In this document: positions 9,595 through 17,763 of the stretch, in pieces
How positions within the stretch are numbered: the first letter of the stretch is position 1
How the letters are laid out: each line of letters begins with the position of its first letter
Source of the DNA: Bradyrhizobium diazoefficiens
Lineage (GTDB): Bacteria > Pseudomonadota > Alphaproteobacteria > Rhizobiales > Xanthobacteraceae
Reading direction: 5' to 3'
Length of the DNA: 64,000 bases
Assembly (NCBI RefSeq): GCF_016616235.1
Contig: NZ_CP067100.1
Coordinates: 5,205,001 to 5,269,000 of the forward strand
The notes under the pieces: model-generated
Database searches by the model: none
The model's input: the letters and a program-made list of their open reading frames with translations, nothing else
Told to the model about the DNA's origin: nothing
Program-made: the position numbers and the translations under genes

Positions 9595-9610
9595 TGAGGT
9601 GCGCAACTCA
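9595..9610. promoter_or_regulatory. Predicted LacI-family operator upstream of the isomerase/CUT2 operon
   Basis: TGAGGTGCGCAACTCA is a 16-bp dyad of form TGAGnTGCGCAnCTCA with a central CG step, the classic layout of LacI-family operators. An AT-rich -10-like element (TAAAAT on the minus strand) lies directly upstream, so binding would block initiation. Nearly the same sequence occurs at 15245-15260, and the lacI-type gene lies next to this site. Confidence 0.7.
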
Positions 9611-9626
9611 TTTTAACAACTTGAAG

Positions 9627-10676
9627 TTAGGGCAGATTGTCCCGCAGAAAAATATCGATCCGGATGCGTTCCTGGTCAGGGCTGATGGGCTCACCCGAAC
9701 AATGCGCGAGCAGGATGCGCGCTGCAGACCGGGCCTCGTGGCCGGGATCCTGGTTGATGATGGCATCGAGTGTACCGCGGACCAGGAAACGCCGTGTGTG
9801 CTGGGTCAGCTCGTGCGCGATCCAGACCACTTCGCGCGCGCGGCCCGAGTCCTCGAGGGCATCGGCGATCCCACGGTTTCCGGCACCGCAGCAATAGATG
9901 CCGCGGAGATCGGCGTGGCGCGCCAGCAGCGCGGCGGTGAGCTCCCGCGTGCGCGCGCTGTCGTCGCGGCCCTCCATCACCGGCAGTGTGCGCAAATGTG
10001 GATATTCGCCGGACAGGATCTGGTGGAAGCCGAACTGCCGCTCGGTGTGATCGCGCAGCGACAACGATCCCGCGATCACGGCAACGGTCCCGGCGCGGCC
10101 GGCGAGGAACCGTCCCATCAGCGTTGCGGCAGTACGCCCCGCGGCCGGGTTGTCGATCCCGACATAATGCAGGCGGCGCGAGCTCGGCGCATCCGACACA
10201 AGGGTCACCACCGCGACCCCGCGCCCCGCGAGTTCGTCGATCGCGGCGCGAACCCTGGGATGATCGAGCGCGACGACCGCGACGCCCTGATAAGCGGGCG
10301 ACAGGTTTTCCAGCGCGCCGGCGAGCACGTCCGGATCGAACACGTCGACATGGAGGATATCGATGAAGCCGCGCTGGCCGGCGAGCCAGCCTGCGGTGCG
10401 CTGGACCTGCTCGGACAGATTGGTCATGAAGCTGTTGCTGCCGGTCGGCATCACGAAGGCGAAGCGGAACGTCTGCCCGCGCGCGAGCCGCGCGGCCGCG
10501 ACGTCGGCACGATAGCCGAGTTTTGCCACCGCGGCCTCGACACGCGCGACGGTCCTGGCGCGCACGCCCTCGCGCCGGTTGACGACGCGGTCGACGGTGG
10601 CGAGCGAAACGCCCGCCGCGCGCGCGACGTCTTCGAGCGTGGCGCGAACCAACGGCTGGGTCGCATCATCCCTCAT
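9627..10676 (-). CDS. LacI-family transcriptional regulator
   Basis: A 349-residue repressor-type protein. The helix-turn-helix is at residues 13-33 (TLEDVARAAGVSLATVDRVV), with the hinge-helix region after it and a periplasmic-binding-protein-like effector domain behind (FAFVMPTGSNSFM, VAVVALDHPRVR, WIAHELTQHTRR). I chose ATG 10676 because it overlaps the preceding stop as ATGA; ATG 10691 is possible. It is the last gene of the 15191 to 9627 operon, and the identical dyads before this operon and the next one are its likely targets. The effector is probably a sugar or sugar intermediate. Confidence 0.93.
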   Translation of the reverse strand: MRDDATQPLVRATLEDVARAAGVSLATVDRVVNRREGVRARTVARVEAAVAKLGYRADVAAARLARGQTFRFAFVMPTGSNSFMTNLSEQVQRTAGWLAGQRGFIDILHVDVFDPDVLAGALENLSPAYQGVAVVALDHPRVRAAIDELAGRGVAVVTLVSDAPSSRRLHYVGIDNPAAGRTAATLMGRFLAGRAGTVAVIAGSLSLRDHTERQFGFHQILSGEYPHLRTLPVMEGRDDSARTRELTAALLARHADLRGIYCCGAGNRGIADALEDSGRAREVVWIAHELTQHTRRFLVRGTLDAIINQDPGHEARSAARILLAHCSGEPISPDQERIRIDIFLRDNLP

Positions 10677-12184
10677 TCGCGTGCGGCCCATAGCATGCCG
10701 CGGGTCATCAGCGTCCGGATCTCCGGTACATCGAGCTCATAGGCACGGTGGCCGAGCGAGGAATAAAACACCCTGCCCGCGCCGTAGCGCTTCTTCCACA
10801 CTAGGGGCATCACCACGCCCTCGATCCAGGGCGCGTGTTCGCCGCTGAAGGTCGTCGTCGCCAATACCTCGATGGCAGGGTCGACGTGCATGTAGTACTG
10901 CTCGGAACGATGCTCGAAGCTCTTCAGACCCTTCATGATGGGATCGTCCGGCTTGGTCAAGTCGACCCTGTAGTCGATGATGTTACCGGGATGGGCGACC
11001 CACTGCCCACCGCACATGAACTGGTAGTCGACGGACTCGCGAAACGCATCGCACATGCCGCCATGATGGCCGGCGAGCCCGACGCCGCTCCGCACCGCCG
11101 CGCAGAGATTGAGCGCTTCCGCCTTCTCGATCGTCGACATCGTGTAGATCGGGACGATCAGCGACAGATCGTGGATCGCGGGATCGGCAAACGCCGCCGT
11201 GGTGGTTTCGATCCGCACTTCGAAACCTTCCGCCTTCAGCCAGCCACGGATCATCGAAGCACAGAGATCAGGATCGACGCCGATCGAACGGAATTCGCCC
11301 TCGACATGGCCGTGCGTCAACGCAACCGGCTCCCATTCGCCGCCGGTCTTCGCCACCTGTACCTCGCCGCCGAAGCGGTTCGGGTCCGGCACCAGCATGC
11401 TGCCCTTGTCGCCGTAGATCTCGATCGGGGCGTGCCGATGCTTGGGCACGTCGAAGCTCATCGCGATCGAGACCACTGCGCCGCTTTCGAACTCCAGCGT
11501 GCCCGCGACATGGGTCGCGACCTCGACCGGAATGAGCGCGCCATTCATCGGCTGGCTGGTGACCAGCCGCTCAGATCTCGCGCGCGCGGTTGAGCCCATC
11601 ACGCTTGCGACCGGACCGAGCAGCTGCACGAGATCAGTGATGTAGTACGGGCCCATGTCGAGCATCGGTCCGCCGCCGCGCAGATAGTAGAAACCCGGCG
11701 CTGGATGCCAGCGCTCATGGCCGGGGCAGCCGAAGAAGGCGCTGCCCGCCACCGGCGTGCCGATCGCGCCGTCGTCGATCAGCTTGCGCGCGGTCTGGTG
11801 CCCACCACCCAGGAACGTGTCGGGCGCGCAGCCGACGCGCAGGTTCTTCTGTGCGGCGAGATCCATCACCTTGCGGGCTTCTGCAACGTTGATGCCGAGC
11901 GGCTTCTCGGAATGAACGTGCTTGCCGGCGTTCAGCACCGCGAGGCTGACGTCGGTGTGGGCGAGCGGCACCGTGAGATTGATGACGATCTCGACGTCAT
12001 CTCGCTTGAGCAATTGGTCGACCCGCATTCCCGGCAGCCCGAACGCAGCGCCCTGCCGCTCCGCCACCTCGCTGCGCATATCGGCGAGCGCCTTGATTTC
12101 CATCACCGGGAAGCGCTGGGCCGCCTTCAGATAGGCGGTGCTGATAGTGCCGCAGCCAATGATTCCGATTCCGACTTTTCTCAT
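10673..12184 (-). CDS. Fused Gfo/Idh/MocA dehydrogenase - ThuA domain protein
   Basis: A single 503-codon frame carries two enzymes usually encoded separately. Residues 1 to about 303 are a Gfo/Idh/MocA dehydrogenase (GIGIIGCGTIS Rossmann motif, HSEKPLG catalytic lysine, GGPMLDMGPYYITDL). From about 304 it changes to a ThuA-family domain (DLIVPIYTMS, GVGLAGHHGGMCDAFR, QFMCGGQWVAHPGN, SEQYYMHVDP, FYSSLGH). At the junction the dehydrogenase lacks roughly its last 50-60 residues and the ThuA part its first 10-15. The codons at the junction lie near 11275. ThuA/ThuB pairs act with ThuEFG transporters in rhizobial 3-keto-disaccharide metabolism, and the same company is present here. GGAG precedes ATG 12184. 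Confidence 0.88.
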   Translation of the reverse strand: MRKVGIGIIGCGTISTAYLKAAQRFPVMEIKALADMRSEVAERQGAAFGLPGMRVDQLLKRDDVEIVINLTVPLAHTDVSLAVLNAGKHVHSEKPLGINVAEARKVMDLAAQKNLRVGCAPDTFLGGGHQTARKLIDDGAIGTPVAGSAFFGCPGHERWHPAPGFYYLRGGGPMLDMGPYYITDLVQLLGPVASVMGSTARARSERLVTSQPMNGALIPVEVATHVAGTLEFESGAVVSIAMSFDVPKHRHAPIEIYGDKGSMLVPDPNRFGGEVQVAKTGGEWEPVALTHGHVEGEFRSIGVDPDLCASMIRGWLKAEGFEVRIETTTAAFADPAIHDLSLIVPIYTMSTIEKAEALNLCAAVRSGVGLAGHHGGMCDAFRESVDYQFMCGGQWVAHPGNIIDYRVDLTKPDDPIMKGLKSFEHRSEQYYMHVDPAIEVLATTTFSGEHAPWIEGVVMPLVWKKRYGAGRVFYSSLGHRAYELDVPEIRTLMTRGMLWAARE

Positions 12185-12206
12185 TGTGGTCTCCGCGAGG
12201 TCCCGT

Positions 12207-12995
12207 TCATCCTTTGACCGCGCCCGCAGTCAGCGTGATGAAGGCCAGGATCAGATGCCACTCGGACGAATATTCGCCCTGATAAACCATGATGCCGAGC
12301 GGCCAGGGATAGAGCGCATCGGTGTTGAGCATCACCAGCGGCAACAGATAGGCATTCCAGCTGTTGACGAAGGTGATGGTGCCGACGGTCGCCAGGATCG
12401 GCCGCGACAACGGCAGCGTCACGTAGCGGAAGAACTTGATATAGCTGCAGCCATCGACCAGCGCGGCCTCCAGCAATTCATACGGGATGTCCTTGAAGAA
12501 GCGCCGCAGCAGCAGCACGCTCATCGCAAGGCTGAAGGCTACCTGCGGCAGTGCAACGCCAAAATACGTATCGAGCAATCCGAGATCGCGCACTTTGATG
12601 AAGAGCGGCAGTACCGCGGTCGCCGCCGGAAACAGCAGGCCGAGCGTCAGGTAACTCAGCAGCATCGAGCTGCCATAGAACCTGATATGGGCGAAGGTGA
12701 ATGCCGCCATCGAGGCGACGAGCAGAGTCAGTGTCACCGTGAGCGTCGAGATGATCAGCGAATTGCGCAAGAGCTGCCAGTAGCGCGCGGAGAACAGGAT
12801 GTCGGCATAATTCTGCCACTCCCATTGACGTGGCAGGCCGAACGGATTGACGCGCAGTTCGCCGAGAGACTTGATTCCTCCAAGCAAAGTTGCGAGCAAC
12901 GGCACCAGCACGAAGACGGCGACGAGCGCGAGGAACAGCGCCTTGAGCAGCACGGCTGGATCGAGCGGCATGTGGCTGGTCTCGATGCTACTCAT
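12207..12995 (-). CDS. CUT1 sugar ABC transporter permease, MalG type
   Basis: A 262-residue permease with about six membrane segments. The EAA loop reads LEAALVDGCSYIKFFRYV, then LPLSRPIL, and the family-typical FVNSWNAYLLPLVML follows. I chose ATG 12995, which overlaps the end of the partner permease gene by 8 bases; a longer N-terminus from 13028 would have no hydrophobic or conserved sequence. It pairs with the permease encoded just upstream and with the binding protein at 13932-15191. The next gene downstream is the fused dehydrogenase-ThuA protein. Confidence 0.92.
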   Translation of the reverse strand: MSSIETSHMPLDPAVLLKALFLALVAVFVLVPLLATLLGGIKSLGELRVNPFGLPRQWEWQNYADILFSARYWQLLRNSLIISTLTVTLTLLVASMAAFTFAHIRFYGSSMLLSYLTLGLLFPAATAVLPLFIKVRDLGLLDTYFGVALPQVAFSLAMSVLLLRRFFKDIPYELLEAALVDGCSYIKFFRYVTLPLSRPILATVGTITFVNSWNAYLLPLVMLNTDALYPWPLGIMVYQGEYSSEWHLILAFITLTAGAVKG

Positions 12996-13929
12996 CGCGC
13001 ATGAACCATCGCTTGTATGTGAACGCAAAAGTCACACAGATCGCAAACAGAATGACACCAATGGCACTCCCATAGCCGACCCGCATGCGGGAGATGCCGT
13101 TGTTGTAGAGGAAGCTCACCATCGTGTTCGAGGAATCCGCGGGGCCCCCACGCGTCAACGGCATGACGAGATCGAACAGCTGCAGCGAGCCGACGATGGC
13201 GAAGAATACGGAGAGGCGGATCGTCGGATAGAGCAACGGGATGACCACATGACGCAGGGCTTGCGACCGCGTCGCACCGTCGATTCGGGCGGCCTCGATC
13301 AGGCTCTTGTCGAGGCCCTGGAGCGCCGCGATGAACAGCATCATGTGGAAGCCGAAGTACTTCCAGACGACCACGATCAACACGGCCAGCATTGCCGTGT
13401 CGGTCGAGGCCAGCAGATGCGGGGGCTCGGCGCCGAAGCTGCGCCAGATCGAAGCAACGAGGCCATAGTCGCCGTCATAGACGAAAGAGAAGATCAGCCC
13501 GGTCGCGATCTCGGCCAGGATGTAGGGCATGAAGAACAGCATGCGCAGCGCCACCGCGCCACGAAAGCGTTCGGCGAGCATCAAGGCCAGCGTGAGTGCG
13601 AGCGGCAGCTGGACGGCAAGCGAAACGGCGATGATTAGCCCGTTGTTGCGCAGCGCGAGCCAGAACGCGCGTGTCTCCAGCACGAAGCGGTAATTGTCGA
13701 AGCCGATCCAGTTGGTCGGCTTGCCGAACCCGTTCCAGTTGAAGCCGGAATACCAGGCGGCCTCGCCGATCGGCAGCACCACGAACAACGTAAACAGCAG
13801 CAGCGCTGGCGGCAGGAACAGGATCAGCACCGTGAAGCGGCCGTCCCAGCTCGGGCCGCGGACCGCGAGCGGCGAGAATGATGTCTTCGCAACCCCCATC
13901 GCCGACACGTTCGCGACCGGTCGTGCCAC
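12988..13929 (-). CDS. CUT1 sugar ABC transporter permease, MalF type
   Basis: A 313-residue inner-membrane protein with six hydrophobic segments, the first near residues 32-55 (VLILFLPPALLLFTLFVVLP). The coupling motif is IEAARIDGATRSQALRHVV followed by IPLLYPTIR, near residues 205-228. Its gene starts 2 bp after the binding-protein stop codon and overlaps the next permease gene by 8 bp. No ATPase gene is in this operon, so the energy-coupling subunit must be supplied in trans. Confidence 0.92.
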   Translation of the reverse strand: MARPVANVSAMGVAKTSFSPLAVRGPSWDGRFTVLILFLPPALLLFTLFVVLPIGEAAWYSGFNWNGFGKPTNWIGFDNYRFVLETRAFWLALRNNGLIIAVSLAVQLPLALTLALMLAERFRGAVALRMLFFMPYILAEIATGLIFSFVYDGDYGLVASIWRSFGAEPPHLLASTDTAMLAVLIVVVWKYFGFHMMLFIAALQGLDKSLIEAARIDGATRSQALRHVVIPLLYPTIRLSVFFAIVGSLQLFDLVMPLTRGGPADSSNTMVSFLYNNGISRMRVGYGSAIGVILFAICVTFAFTYKRWFMRDE

Positions 13930-13931
13930 GG

Positions 13932-15191
13932 TCAGTTACCTTGCTTCCGCGCTGCTTCGATCGCTTTCGCAGCCTCCTGCGGGCTCATGCTGCCGCCGGC
14001 GATTTCCGCGGTGACGTCATTGACAACGCGCCCGACCGAGGGGCCGAGGCTCTGATCATAGAAGTCCTGGTGGTAGTTCGATTTCGCCAGATTGGCCGCG
14101 ATCAACTTCATGAAGGAATTGTTGAGACCCGCGTCGGCCCCCTGCACCACGGGAATGATGAAGTTGCCCGCAGCAAGCCGCGTCTGCACCTCCTTGGAGA
14201 CGAAGTATTTGAGGAAATCGACAGCCTCCTTCGGCGAGCCCTTTGTAGTCAACCAACCGGTGATGCCGCCGAGCGTATCGGTGGGCGCGCCCTTGCCGCC
14301 GGCCACGACGGGGAAGTCGAACCAGCAGATCTTGTCGTCGCTCAACCCGACCTTGTCGGCAGCGAGCGCGCGCTGCAAATGATAAACCGTGCTGATCGCG
14401 AGCGTCATCGCCGCCTTGCCGTCGCCGAAATAACCGACCGCCTGCGGGTTCTTGAAACCCAGGAAGCCGTTCTGGAACGGCTGGAGATCGACCAGTTGCT
14501 TGAACAGCTCGCCGGCCTTCTGGAAGGTCTCGCCGGCGAAACCGCCGTCCTCGCCGCGCAGCGCAGCCTCGAACGCCGCCTTGCCGCCGATACGCACCGC
14601 AAGATGCGTCCAGTAGAAGTGCAGCGGCCACTTGTCGGCGCCGCCGACCACGATCGGGGTCACGCCGGCGGCTTTCAACGCCTTCACGGCAGCAAGCAGA
14701 TCGTCCCAGTTCTTGATCCCGGCGGGATCGACCTTCGCCTTCGCCATTAGCTCCTTGTTGCAGAGGAAGCCAACCTGCGACAGCGCGGTCGGCAGACCAT
14801 AAACGCGGCCATTGCTGGTGAACGCGGCAAGCGCCGCCGGCGTCAGGCTGTCGCTGTAACCCTTCACCTGATCGGTGATGTCATCGAGCACGCCGGCCTC
14901 GATCTGCGCCTTCAGGACGCCGCCGGCCCAGCTGTAGATGATGTTCGGCCGGTCCTTCGATTGCAGGATGGTGGGCAGCTTGGCCTTGTAGGCCTCGTTC
15001 TCGAGGAACTGCATCTCGACCTTGACGCCGGGATGGGACGCCTCATAGGCGCGCGCAACCTCTTCCCAGATTTTCACCTGCGCCGGATTGACTTCGATGT
15101 GCAGCCACTTGACCGTCGTGTCGGCTGCGGCGGCGCTGGCCAAAAGCAGGCATGCGGCAGCGGCGAGCCCCAGCTTCCCGAGGAGTCTCAT
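13932..15191 (-). CDS. CUT1 sugar ABC transporter substrate-binding protein
   Basis: A 419-residue secreted receptor with a signal peptide ending near ASAAAADTT (residues 1-23) and an N-terminal strand VKWLHIEVNPAQV, as in family 1 solute-binding proteins. Segments such as YSWAGGVLK, PIVVGGADKWPLHFYW and GKAAMTLAIS are typical of sugar receptors. GGAGG stands before ATG 15191. It is the first gene of the operon reaching the LacI gene at 9627, and the second copy of the predicted LacI operator lies 54-69 bp upstream. The layout resembles trehalose/maltose thuEFG loci, but the ligand is not proven. Confidence 0.92.
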   Translation of the reverse strand: MRLLGKLGLAAAACLLLASAAAADTTVKWLHIEVNPAQVKIWEEVARAYEASHPGVKVEMQFLENEAYKAKLPTILQSKDRPNIIYSWAGGVLKAQIEAGVLDDITDQVKGYSDSLTPAALAAFTSNGRVYGLPTALSQVGFLCNKELMAKAKVDPAGIKNWDDLLAAVKALKAAGVTPIVVGGADKWPLHFYWTHLAVRIGGKAAFEAALRGEDGGFAGETFQKAGELFKQLVDLQPFQNGFLGFKNPQAVGYFGDGKAAMTLAISTVYHLQRALAADKVGLSDDKICWFDFPVVAGGKGAPTDTLGGITGWLTTKGSPKEAVDFLKYFVSKEVQTRLAAGNFIIPVVQGADAGLNNSFMKLIAANLAKSNYHQDFYDQSLGPSVGRVVNDVTAEIAGGSMSPQEAAKAIEAARKQGN

Positions 15192-15244
15192 ATCTTCCTC
15201 CCAACCGGCTTTTATTCTTTGGCTGCAATCCTGCCCTCGATTTT

Positions 15245-15260
15245 TGAGGTACGCAACTAG
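15245..15260. promoter_or_regulatory. Predicted LacI-family operator upstream of the CUT1/ThuA operon
   Basis: TGAGGTACGCAACTAG matches the perfect dyad at 9595-9610 in 14 of 16 positions. It lies 54 bp before the start codon of the binding-protein gene, a distance almost equal to that in the other operon (57 bp). Its right arm is imperfect (CTAG instead of CTCA). It suggests that the LacI protein encoded at the end of this operon also controls its own operon. Confidence 0.65.
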
Positions 15261-15415
15261 AATTCTGACCTATGGACCTCATGCTGGACCACCACGGTCG
15301 ACGACGAACGAAAAGAGCCTGAAGGCGATGAGCGGCGAGATCGACGATCTCGGCAGCGCGCAGGTCGAGCACTCCGAACCGTCGCCAGAGTGCGCCCGCT
15401 TCCGCCGGAGCGAGT

Positions 15416-16540
15416 CTAGATGCTGCGATAGCGCGCGATAGAGGAGAGATCAGGCACTATCCCGAGCCCGGGCTCCTGATTCAGCTCAACCGCGCCTTCG
15501 CTCACATTGAGGACCGGACCGCAACACAGATCGCGCAAAGGATTGTCGTTGGCATCGACTTCCAGCCAGCCGGCGCCTCCGATGCCGGCGAGCAGATGCG
15601 CCGAGGCAAGCAGTCCGATGCCGCCGCCGAGGTAATGTGGGCAGAAGGTCTTGCCCGATGTCAGAATGTCGCGCGCGAGGCCGGCGCAGGCACTAAGCCC
15701 GCCCCATTTGGCGATGTCGGGCTGAACCACGCTCAGTACGTCTTCGGCCAGGACTTGTTCAAAGTCTTCGGCGCTGGAGATGTTCTCGCCCGCAGCGATC
15801 GGCATCATCGCGTTCGCCCGCAGCCTGCGCCATTCCTCGCGCGGCCGGTCGGCGCGGATCGGCTCTTCCAGCCAACGCAGATCGAACCCGGCAAGCCGCG
15901 GCAGCATCTCCAATGCCTGATCCACCGACCAGCCTTGATTGGCATCGATGGCGAGCATGCCTTCGCCGACGATCGCACGCAGTGCTGAGACGTTGGCGAG
16001 ATCGGTCTCGGCACCGAACCCGACCTTCAGCTTCAACGCACGATGGCCGCGCTTGAGGGCGGCTTCGGCCGTCTGTGCGGCGCCGCCGGGATTGATGCCG
16101 CTGGCATAGACCTTGATCCTGCCCGACTGCCCGCCGAGCAGCCGCCACAGCGGCATGTTCTGGCGTCGGGCGAAGAGATCCCACAGCGCAAGATCGATGC
16201 CCGAGATGGCCTGCGCGAATGGACCCGGCTCGCCACATTGCAGCGCCAGCACCTCGGTGCCCTCAGTCATAGTCTCAAAGGCCTCAGCGGGCCCGTCGAA
16301 CTTGCGTCCGACGAGGCTGGGCGCGAGCACCTCGTTCACAAGCCGGGCGCGATGCTCCGCGCCGGGAGCTGGAAAGTTGGACCAGGCCTCGCCCCACCCC
16401 TCGACGCCGTCCTCGTCAATCACGCGAACGAAGACGGCGGGCCGGTTCAGCATCTTGCCGAACGAGGTCACCACCGGCGTTGCCAGCGGATAGCGATAGC
16501 AGAACGCCTCGATCGCGCGGATGGTGAAGCTGTCAATCAT
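15416..16540 (-). CDS. Mandelate racemase/muconate lactonizing enzyme family protein (enolase superfamily)
   Basis: A 374-residue enzyme of the enolase superfamily, MR subgroup. Catalytic elements are visible: the KxK of LKLKVGFG, the Mg ligands in IDANQGW, LEEPI and AAGENI, the Asp of VVQPDIAKWGG and the His of FCPHYLGGG. Enzymes with this set abstract the alpha-proton of a carboxylate; most bacterial ones dehydrate sugar acids, some racemise. It lies upstream of the CUT1 operon, separated by 224 bp that contain the predicted LacI operator, so it may be transcribed separately. The substrate cannot be assigned, though an aldonate is likely. Confidence 0.9.
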   Translation of the reverse strand: MIDSFTIRAIEAFCYRYPLATPVVTSFGKMLNRPAVFVRVIDEDGVEGWGEAWSNFPAPGAEHRARLVNEVLAPSLVGRKFDGPAEAFETMTEGTEVLALQCGEPGPFAQAISGIDLALWDLFARRQNMPLWRLLGGQSGRIKVYASGINPGGAAQTAEAALKRGHRALKLKVGFGAETDLANVSALRAIVGEGMLAIDANQGWSVDQALEMLPRLAGFDLRWLEEPIRADRPREEWRRLRANAMMPIAAGENISSAEDFEQVLAEDVLSVVQPDIAKWGGLSACAGLARDILTSGKTFCPHYLGGGIGLLASAHLLAGIGGAGWLEVDANDNPLRDLCCGPVLNVSEGAVELNQEPGLGIVPDLSSIARYRSI

Positions 16541-16712
16541 GTTGCAGATCCTGCGAGCTGGATGAGACCTCGCCGGACTGCTACCATTTCAGCAGGCGCG
16601 CGCGAAGCCGCCTGCCCGCGTGATATCGGTGAGCGCCGGAAAGCGCGCCTTCAACGCCGCCGGCCGCACCGCGTTCAAGCGCTAGGTCAGCAGGAGGACA
16701 TTGCCCACCCGT

Positions 16713-17570
16713 TCAGATGAACGGCTTTCCGCCTGTCACCGCGAGGGTGGCGCCCGAGGTGTAGCTCGAGAGCGGGTCGGCCAGCATGACATAGGCCGTT
16801 GCAAGCTCGGCCGGCTGGCCGGCGCGCTGCATCGGCACCTGCTTGCCGAAATTCTTCACTGTTTCCTCTGGCATGGTCGACGGGATCAGCGGCGTCCAGA
16901 TCGGCCCTGGGGCGACCGCGTTGACCCGAATGCCCTTCCCGGCCAGCATCTGGGCGAGCCCGCCCGTAAAGTTCTGGATGGCGCCCTTCGTCGTGGCGTA
17001 GGCGAGCAGGCTCGGATTCGGCATGTCGGAGTTCACCGAGGCCGTATTGATGATCGCAGCTCCCGGGCGCATATGCGGTACGACAGCCTTGGTCAGATAG
17101 AACATGGCGTGAATGTTGGTCTCGAACGTCCGCTGCCACTCCTCGTCGCTGATCTCCTCGACATCCTTGAACGTGGCCTGATGGGCCGCATTGTTGACGA
17201 GGATGTCTATGCCGCCAAGCTCTTCGACTGCGCGGCGCACGATGGACCGGCAGTGATCGGGACTGCGAATGTCGCCGGGGATCAGGACGATTTTGCGGCC
17301 CTCCCGCTCGACCAGCGCCTTGACCTCGGCCGCATCCTCGTCCTCGTTCAGATAGGCGATGAGGATGTCCGCGCCTTCACGGGCATAGGCGATCGCGACC
17401 GCGCGGCCGATCCCGCTGTCGCCACCTGTGATGATCGCCTTCTTGCCGGCGAGGCGTCCGGCACCTTTGTAACTCTCCTCGCCGTGATCCGGTCGAGGGT
17501 CCATCGCGCGCGTCGAACCGGGCATCGCTTGCTGCTGCGAGGGAAAAGGAGGCTTTGGGTATTCAGTCAT
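16713..17570 (-). CDS. SDR-family oxidoreductase, general-stress type (YghA-like)
   Basis: A 285-residue short-chain dehydrogenase. It has the long hydrophilic N-terminus (about 40 residues, MTEYPKPPFPSQQQ) of the YghA/GsiB-like group, then GGDSGIGRAVA for NAD(P), NNAAHQ, the catalytic Ser in NTASVNS and YATTK for Tyr and Lys. I chose ATG 17570, preceded by GGAG at 8 bp. Homologues of this group are often general-stress genes, and a textbook sigma-EcfG promoter lies 29 bp upstream here. The substrate is unknown; small aldehydes or ketones are plausible. Confidence 0.93.
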   Translation of the reverse strand: MTEYPKPPFPSQQQAMPGSTRAMDPRPDHGEESYKGAGRLAGKKAIITGGDSGIGRAVAIAYAREGADILIAYLNEDEDAAEVKALVEREGRKIVLIPGDIRSPDHCRSIVRRAVEELGGIDILVNNAAHQATFKDVEEISDEEWQRTFETNIHAMFYLTKAVVPHMRPGAAIINTASVNSDMPNPSLLAYATTKGAIQNFTGGLAQMLAGKGIRVNAVAPGPIWTPLIPSTMPEETVKNFGKQVPMQRAGQPAELATAYVMLADPLSSYTSGATLAVTGGKPFI

Positions 17571-17598
17571 CGAACCACTCCGAGGATTTACTCCCGCT

Positions 17599-17623
17599 AA
17601 CGGAGGGCTCCTGCAACGGTTCC
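17599..17623 (-). promoter_or_regulatory. Predicted sigma-EcfG (general stress response) promoter for the SDR gene
   Basis: On the minus strand GGAAC (17623-17619) and CGTT (17602-17599) are separated by exactly 16 bases, which is the consensus -35/-10 of EcfG sigma factors of alphaproteobacteria. The start codon is 29 bases downstream with a GGAG site between, so the 5' leader would be short and normal. Confidence 0.75.
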
Positions 17624-17639
17624 TGGCTTTGCAGGAACC
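17618..17639. repeat. Inverted repeat containing two back-to-back GGAAC elements
   Basis: GGTTCCTG at 17618-17625 and CAGGAACC at 17632-17639 form a perfect 8-bp inverted repeat with a 6-bp spacer. Each arm holds a GGAAC -35 element, one for each direction. Confidence 0.75.
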
Positions 17640-17658
17640 TCTCGGCCGCAGAGACATT
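17634..17658 (+). promoter_or_regulatory. Possible sigma-EcfG-like promoter towards the glucose dehydrogenase gene
   Basis: GGAAC at 17634-17638 is followed after 16 bases by CATT (17655-17658), one mismatch from the CGTT -10 consensus. It would give a leader of about 100 bases before the ATG at 17764. The mismatch makes it less certain than the opposite promoter. Confidence 0.4.
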
Positions 17659-17763
17659 GCCGCAACGAAACATCGGCAGTTCGGGATCTGACCATGCCGG
17701 AAGCGCTGCGCGTGCTTGGACGCGCGGCATACCCGCACTCGTCACCACGCTGAAGCAGGCATC

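Noticed and set aside
16590..16690. About 30 open codons on the minus strand just upstream of the enolase-superfamily gene that read like a protein C-terminus
   Set aside because: It could be a remnant of a deleted gene, but the piece is too short to identify and has a stop directly before it.
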